Below, piece by piece: positions 59,871 to 64,000 of a DNA stretch of 64,000 nt (positions within the stretch are counted from its first letter, which is position 1; each line of letters opens with the position of its first letter). Position numbers and translations under genes: made by a program. Source of the stretch: Sorex araneus (taxonomy: Eukaryota; Chordata; Mammalia; Eulipotyphla; Soricidae). Where the stretch lies: the NCBI RefSeq assembly GCF_027595985.1, contig NC_073305.1:178143949-178207948 (forward strand). Reading direction: 5' to 3'. The notes beneath the pieces were generated by a model, which saw only the letters and a program-made list of their open reading frames with translations, had not been told where the DNA came from and searched no databases.

Positions 59871-60007
59871 GGCCCGGAGTGATAGTACAGCGGGTAGGGC
59901 GTTGGCTTTGCGTGCACCGCTAAGAGGGATTCCTGAGTGTACAGGCAGGAGTAACCCCTGGGCATCGCCAGGTGTGACAAAAAGCAAAAAGAAAAAATAT
60001 TAAAAGA
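59871..60007 (+). mobile_element. A-SINE with the B-box deleted
   Basis: 'cgttggctttgcgtgcaccgctaagaggg': head fused to body, loss of about 50 bp including the B-box. Confidence 0.88.
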
Positions 60008-60017
60008 GAAGAAAGAG

Positions 60018-60187
60018 GGGGCTGGAGTGATAGCACAGCGGGTAGGGCGTTTGCCTTGCACGCGGCCGACCCAGGTTCGATTCCCAGCGTCCCATATGGT
60101 CCCCTGAGCACCGCCAGAGGTGATTCCTGAGTGCATGAGCCAGGAGTGACCCCTGTGCATTGCTGGGTGTGACCCCAAAAAGAAAAA
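60018..60187 (+). mobile_element. A-SINE, young, full length
   Basis: Consensus head and B-box, 'gagtgcatgagccagg' variant; AAAAGAGAAGAA at both sides as TSD. Confidence 0.95.
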
Positions 60188-60232
60188 AAAAGAGAAGAAG
60201 AAAACTTCTACGTTTAGACATCAGGACTTGGA

Positions 60233-60235
<3 letters not shown>

Positions 60236-60283
<48 letters not shown>
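60236..60283. repeat. CT dinucleotide repeat
   Basis: About 24 CT units. Confidence 0.95.
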
Positions 60284-60289
<6 letters not shown>

Positions 60290-60372
60290 ATTTTTAATGT
60301 ATGAGTACTGCTACTTATTCAGCCATTGATATTAAGCTGACTGAGCTGGGCATGAACTCCACATTATTTTTT

Positions 60373-60645
60373 TTTTATTTTTTTAGATTGGATATCCATG
60401 GCATAGACTATCACAAAGCTGTTCATAACTGGGTTTCAGTCGTACAATGATCCAGCACCCATCCCTCCACCAGTGCACATTTCCCACCACCAATGACCCC
60501 AGTTTCCCCACCACCCACCCTCAGCCTCCCTCTATGGGAGGCACTTTCCTTCTTGCTGCCCCCCTCCTTTTCCTTTTTATGCATTGTGATTTGCAGTACA
60601 GGTGCTAAGAGGTCATGGTGTCTGTTCAGGGCATTCGGTATTTCT
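60373..60645 (-). mobile_element. L1 3-prime end
   Basis: 'gctgttcataactgggtttcagtcgtac', 'tccagcacccatccctccaccagtgc', 'gcattgtgatttgcagtacagg'. The 3-prime terminus is diverged from the other copies. Confidence 0.82.
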
Positions 60646-61249
60646 ATCAGGACAATAAGGCTGGAGTAACTTTTTAATTAGTTGGCAGCTTTGGGCTGTG
60701 GATGTGACTGCTGAGGCTTCTGGAAGTACAGGGAGGTGGGGGGGAGGTAGCCCATCCCGATCCCGAGAAAGCCTGGAGATTTCAGTTACAAACCCGCATA
60801 CCAGAATTCTCAGCAGAATAGATCTTGGTGAGGTCTGTCCTGAGACGGTGGGGTCAGGCCAGGAGTATGGCGGTGATTTTGGATTGTGGAAGCAAGTGGC
60901 TGTGGGTGCCGGGGGGGACGCTCTGCTTGGGCGGGCATGGGCTGGAGCACTGTTCTCCATCCATTTCTGACTCTGGCCCCTTCCAACTGTGTTTCCTTCC
61001 TGGGGCTCCCTGTCTAGTGCCCTGTTCCCCCGTGTATGTTCACCCGCTGGCCCCCAGAATAGTCTCCCTGGGGCACATGTGGACCCCAGCTGCGCACCAC
61101 TGGTGTTTCTATAGTAGAGGAAGCAAATGACCCGCCATCGCTCTTCTCCCTCGGAGCGTGGGGCGCTTCCTGGCCATTTACTTGTCGACATAAGTGAGGG
61201 AACGCAGCAGAATGAATGCTTCACAGCTTCTGTTTCCCGGCAAGGCAGG
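60646..61249. other. SINE-free block
   Basis: About 600 bp, no repeat or exon recognised. Confidence 0.5.
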
Positions 61250-61388
61250 TTTGCTGCTGTTGTTTAGGGGCCACACACCCAGCGGTGCTTAGGAGCTCCC
61301 CCGCCTCTGTGCTCAGGGGACCAGTGGGGGCTGGGGGCTGGAGGGTTCAAACCTGTCAGCCTCGGGCAAGCCAAGCGCCACAACCCCA
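61250..61388 (-). mobile_element. Old A-SINE
   Basis: 'ggggccacacacccagcggtgcttagg' to 'ccaagcgccacaacccc'. Confidence 0.72.
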
Positions 61389-61563
61389 CCCCAAGTTGGT
61401 TGCCCCCGGGATCTGTCCCAAACAGCCCTCATTCCTCTCACCCAGGAGCTGCCCACAGCAGCTGAGGGCTTGGCATTTGGAGGACAGACTGATGTCCCCA
61501 GACGCCTTTGGCCGTGGATGGAGGGAGGCAGCTGGAAGGCAGTGTGGACCTTCCAGCTGCCTC

Positions 61564-61910
61564 TGTGTGTGTGTGTGTGTGTGTGCTCGCATGCATGTCT
61601 GCATGTGTGTCTGTGTGTGTGCATGTGAGTGCGTGAGCATTTGTGTGTGTATGTTCCAAGAGCGTGTGTATGTGTGTGTGCATGAGTGTCTCTGTGTATG
61701 TGTGTGTGCATGTGCGTGAGCATTTGTGTATGTGTGCATGCGTGCATGTACGTGTATGTGTGCGTGCGTGTGTCTGTGTATTTGTATGCATGTGTGTGCA
61801 TGTGTGCGCGTGCATATGTGTGTGCATGTGTGCATGTGTGTGCATGTGTGCGTGCGCATGTGTGTGTGTGCATGTGTGTACATGCGCACAACTCTGTGTG
61901 TGTGTGTGTG
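61564..61910. repeat. Degenerate GT/GTGCATGT repeat, about 350 bp
   Basis: TGTGTGCATG- and GTGCGTG-type units of mixed period; alternating purine-pyrimidine almost throughout. Confidence 0.92.
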
Positions 61911-61917
61911 TCTGTCT

Positions 61918-62529
61918 GTGGTGGGGGGACCATTTTGCCCCGCCGTTGGCTGATGGAGGGAAATAGAGTGCAACTCTGAGAGCTTTCCCGGCTGGAGTAA
62001 CTTGATATCTCATTTAGATTAACGGGCTCTCTTTTCAATGACATCCTTGCCTTCCATCGCTTACCCTGGGGCGAGAACTGGGCACTGGCCGCTGTGCTTT
62101 CCTCTTAGGCGTGTGTTCTTCTCAGCGTGCTTCTTACCCAGCATCGTGTAGCATATGGACCTGTCCCAGAGCTGTCACGGAGATGCACGTCCAGGGCTAA
62201 GGGGAGACACGGTTACACACTGCAGATGGGCGTGGGGGAAGGAGGGAGGGGGAGGGAGCACTATGGGCGGGTGTAGGGCAGAGGTGGGGGTGAGGACTAT
62301 GGTGGGCCAGAGGGAGGGTGAGGACCGTGGTGCTCGCTCGTCTCAGCTCCTTCCAGGCCTGTCCGAGGCTTCCCTTCCGGAGACATCAGCCTCTCGGACC
62401 ATCACGTCCTTCCTCCGCCCCAGGAGCTGTGTCTGCGCTCCATGGTTTGGTCTTGTTGGGTTTTGGTTGGGGGTCGGTCCACACTGCCTTCCAGCTGGCT
62501 CTGATGTGATTAGATGGGGGTGGGGGGTC
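61918..62529. other. SINE-free block
   Basis: No exon recognised; G-rich around 62230-62330. Confidence 0.5.
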
Positions 62530-62788
62530 TGCCTTTTATTTTGTTAGTTCTTGGGCCACACCAGTGATGCTCAGGGGTGACTCCCGGCCCTGCACTCGGA
62601 ACCCCTCCCAGCGGTGCTCGGGGCGCCATGGGGTGCCGAGGTTGAACTTTGGGAGCTAGGGAGAGAGTCCTGTGGGCAGGGTGCTGTGCTTGCACGTGGC
62701 TGCCCGGGCTCAATCTCCTGCGGCTCACAGGGTCCCTGGCCGAGTGGGAAGCAAGCGCCCTCCCCGCGGTGCCCCACTGGGCCCCAGA
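62530..62788 (-). mobile_element. A-SINE split by a head-first insertion
   Basis: Body 62530-62647 ('gggccacaccagtgatgctcagggg' to 'gccgaggttgaac') and head 62741-62788 ('gaagcaagcgccctccccgc'). Confidence 0.72.
62648..62740 (+). mobile_element. A-SINE head half within the split copy
   Basis: 'gggagctagggagagagtcctgtggg' to 'ctcaatctcctgcggctcacagg'; no body. Confidence 0.65.
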
Positions 62789-63490
62789 GTGTCTCCCACT
62801 CAGCACAGTTCTCTCTCCCTTTCCCCTCACACCCCTTCGGAGGAGGAGTCGAGATAACAGGGGTCACGCAGGGCCACACACCCACTCTGTTTCGGGGGCC
62901 CGTGCACACCTGGCTGAGGTGACAGCACCAGGGGTTCTGGGCCCATCTCCAGGACGATGCTCAGGAGGCAGCACCTGGAATCCAACTCGAGGCCTCGCGC
63001 CTGCAACCCCGAGCCCCCCACACTCCGGATTTGTAGGGTCGGGGGTTAGCTCAAGTACAGGACAGCCCAGAAGTGGTACTTGATCCCGTCTCCCTCCCCA
63101 CGGGTCTGGCTGGGAAGTGTCCCTTTGTCAGGAGTGTGTCTGCCTGTGCCTTGTGCCAGACTCTCTTCCCCAGCTGGGGGGGTCTCCCGCAGTGCTGCCG
63201 CCCTCTTGGGCAAGACCCTTGTTCTCTCCTGACCGGACTCAAAGCCAGGAAGCACTGTCACGCTGGAATGACATGGCTTGTCGCTGTTCCACGCCAGTCC
63301 CGCACATCCCGGCGAGGACAGAGCTCAGCACGCATGCCAGAGAAACCGTTTGTCTGTCCTTTGAATGATGCGACCAGCCACCTGCCAACCTTAAACGGAA
63401 GCTGTCCGAGTGGTATCTCCAAGTGCATTATCCGAGCTAAATGGTTAAGAAAATCATGAAATCATGTGTGCCAGGAAGGAGAGGAAACTC
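62789..63490. other. Mostly unique intronic sequence
   Basis: A very degraded - strand SINE may lie at 62900-63010; otherwise nothing. A T-run of 19 is at 63497-63517. Confidence 0.4.
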
Positions 63491-63576
63491 AGGGTTGTTT
63501 TTTTTTTTTTTTTTTTCATAGAGAGAGGGGCCATTTCTAGCAGTCTCTGGGGGTGGCTTAACACATCTCTCTGTGG

Positions 63577-63670
63577 GGGGCTAGAGAGATAGCACAGTGG
63601 ATAGGGTGCCTGCCTTGCACGTGGCTGACCCGGGTTCCACCCCCAGCACCGCATGTGACCCCCCGGGCCC
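63577..63670 (+). mobile_element. A-SINE head half
   Basis: 'ggggctagagagatagcacagtgg' to 'catgtgaccccccggg', then the sequence switches strand. Confidence 0.8.
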
Positions 63671-63752
63671 CTTCCTGGTGGTGCTCAGGCCTCCAGATGT
63701 GGACCAGACCAGAAGGAAAGCGCCTTGACCCCTGTATTCTCTCTCTGGCCCT
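63671..63752 (-). mobile_element. A-SINE fragment facing the previous head
   Basis: 'cttcctggtggtgctcaggcc' to 'tattctctctctggccc'. With 63577-63670 it forms a head-to-head pair. Confidence 0.65.
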
Positions 63753-63795
63753 CAGTGCACACCTTTGATTAAGGAACTACTAGCCCCCAAAGATT

Positions 63796-63965
63796 TATTC
63801 TTTGTTTGGGGGCCACACCCAGTGGTGCTCAAGGATTGCTCCTGGCTCTGTGCTCAGGGATCGCTCCTGGCAGTACTCAGGGCACCGTATGGGGTGCCAG
63901 GGATCAAACCCAGGTTGGCTGCGTGCAAGACAAGTGCCCAACTCGCCGTACTGTCGCTTTGGCCC
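63796..63965 (-). mobile_element. A-SINE
   Basis: 'gggggccacacccagtggtgctcaagg' to 'gtactgtcgctttggccc'. Confidence 0.92.
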
Positions 63966-64000
63966 TGTGCCCCAGAGATGTCAAATCCGAAGAATCTAAG

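Noticed and set aside
61313-62044. His/Thr-rich - strand ORFs of 190-240 codons
   Set aside because: Translations of the GT/CATG repeat.

Overview
This is mammalian nuclear DNA, almost certainly from a shrew (Soricidae, probably Sorex). Nearly half of it is copies of one tRNA-derived SINE: an RNA polymerase III A-box (TAGCACAGCGGG) and B-box (GGTTCGATTCC) in the head, a body that reads 'caggagtaattcctgag...gccaggagtaacccctgag', and an A-rich tail. I recognise this as the shrew SOR-type SINE from memory; no search was run. Long dinucleotide, GGA and GGAA tracts, a CpG island and ancient MER5A, MIR and L1M remnants fit the same picture. There is no bacterial or viral gene content.

I could support only one protein-coding feature. 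It is the first coding exon (13628-13783, + strand) of AKAP12 (gravin/SSeCKS), alpha isoform, starting MGAGSSTEQRSPE and ending at a splice donor. It lies in a CpG island (about 12650-14540). A perfect CArG box next to an E-box lies about 0.7 kb upstream of the ATG. Positions 1 to about 12600 are upstream intergenic DNA. Everything after 13784 is read as the first part of the very long intron 1. No second AKAP12 exon was found. All nine L1-type fragments in the intron are antisense to the gene, while the one sense copy lies upstream, which agrees with + strand transcription.

Repeat families as named here. A-SINE: about 170-180 bp, tRNA head plus body, in young copies with clear target-site duplications (TSDs) and older diverged copies. 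B-SINE: about 245 bp, the same tRNA head joined to a different body ending near 'gagcaaatcgatgaacaacggga'. C-element: up to about 570 bp, no tRNA head, a body homologous to B, and a tail made of GAT-type repeats. L1 3-prime end: 5-prime-truncated LINE-1-like pieces of about 160-520 bp. Several SINEs are nested in one another.

Places worth a second look are SINE-free blocks in the first 4 kb of intron 1 that carry AP-1/NRF2-type and YY1-type motifs (15930-16445, 17273-17760), a 268-bp poly(A) retroposon whose 5-prime half folds into a multi-stem structure (27633-27911), a 14-copy minisatellite with an octamer-like core (54539-54844), an inverted B-SINE pair (56132-56480), and two sites where a short target sequence occurs three times between tandem SINEs (48.1-48.7 kb and 52.3-52.7 kb).
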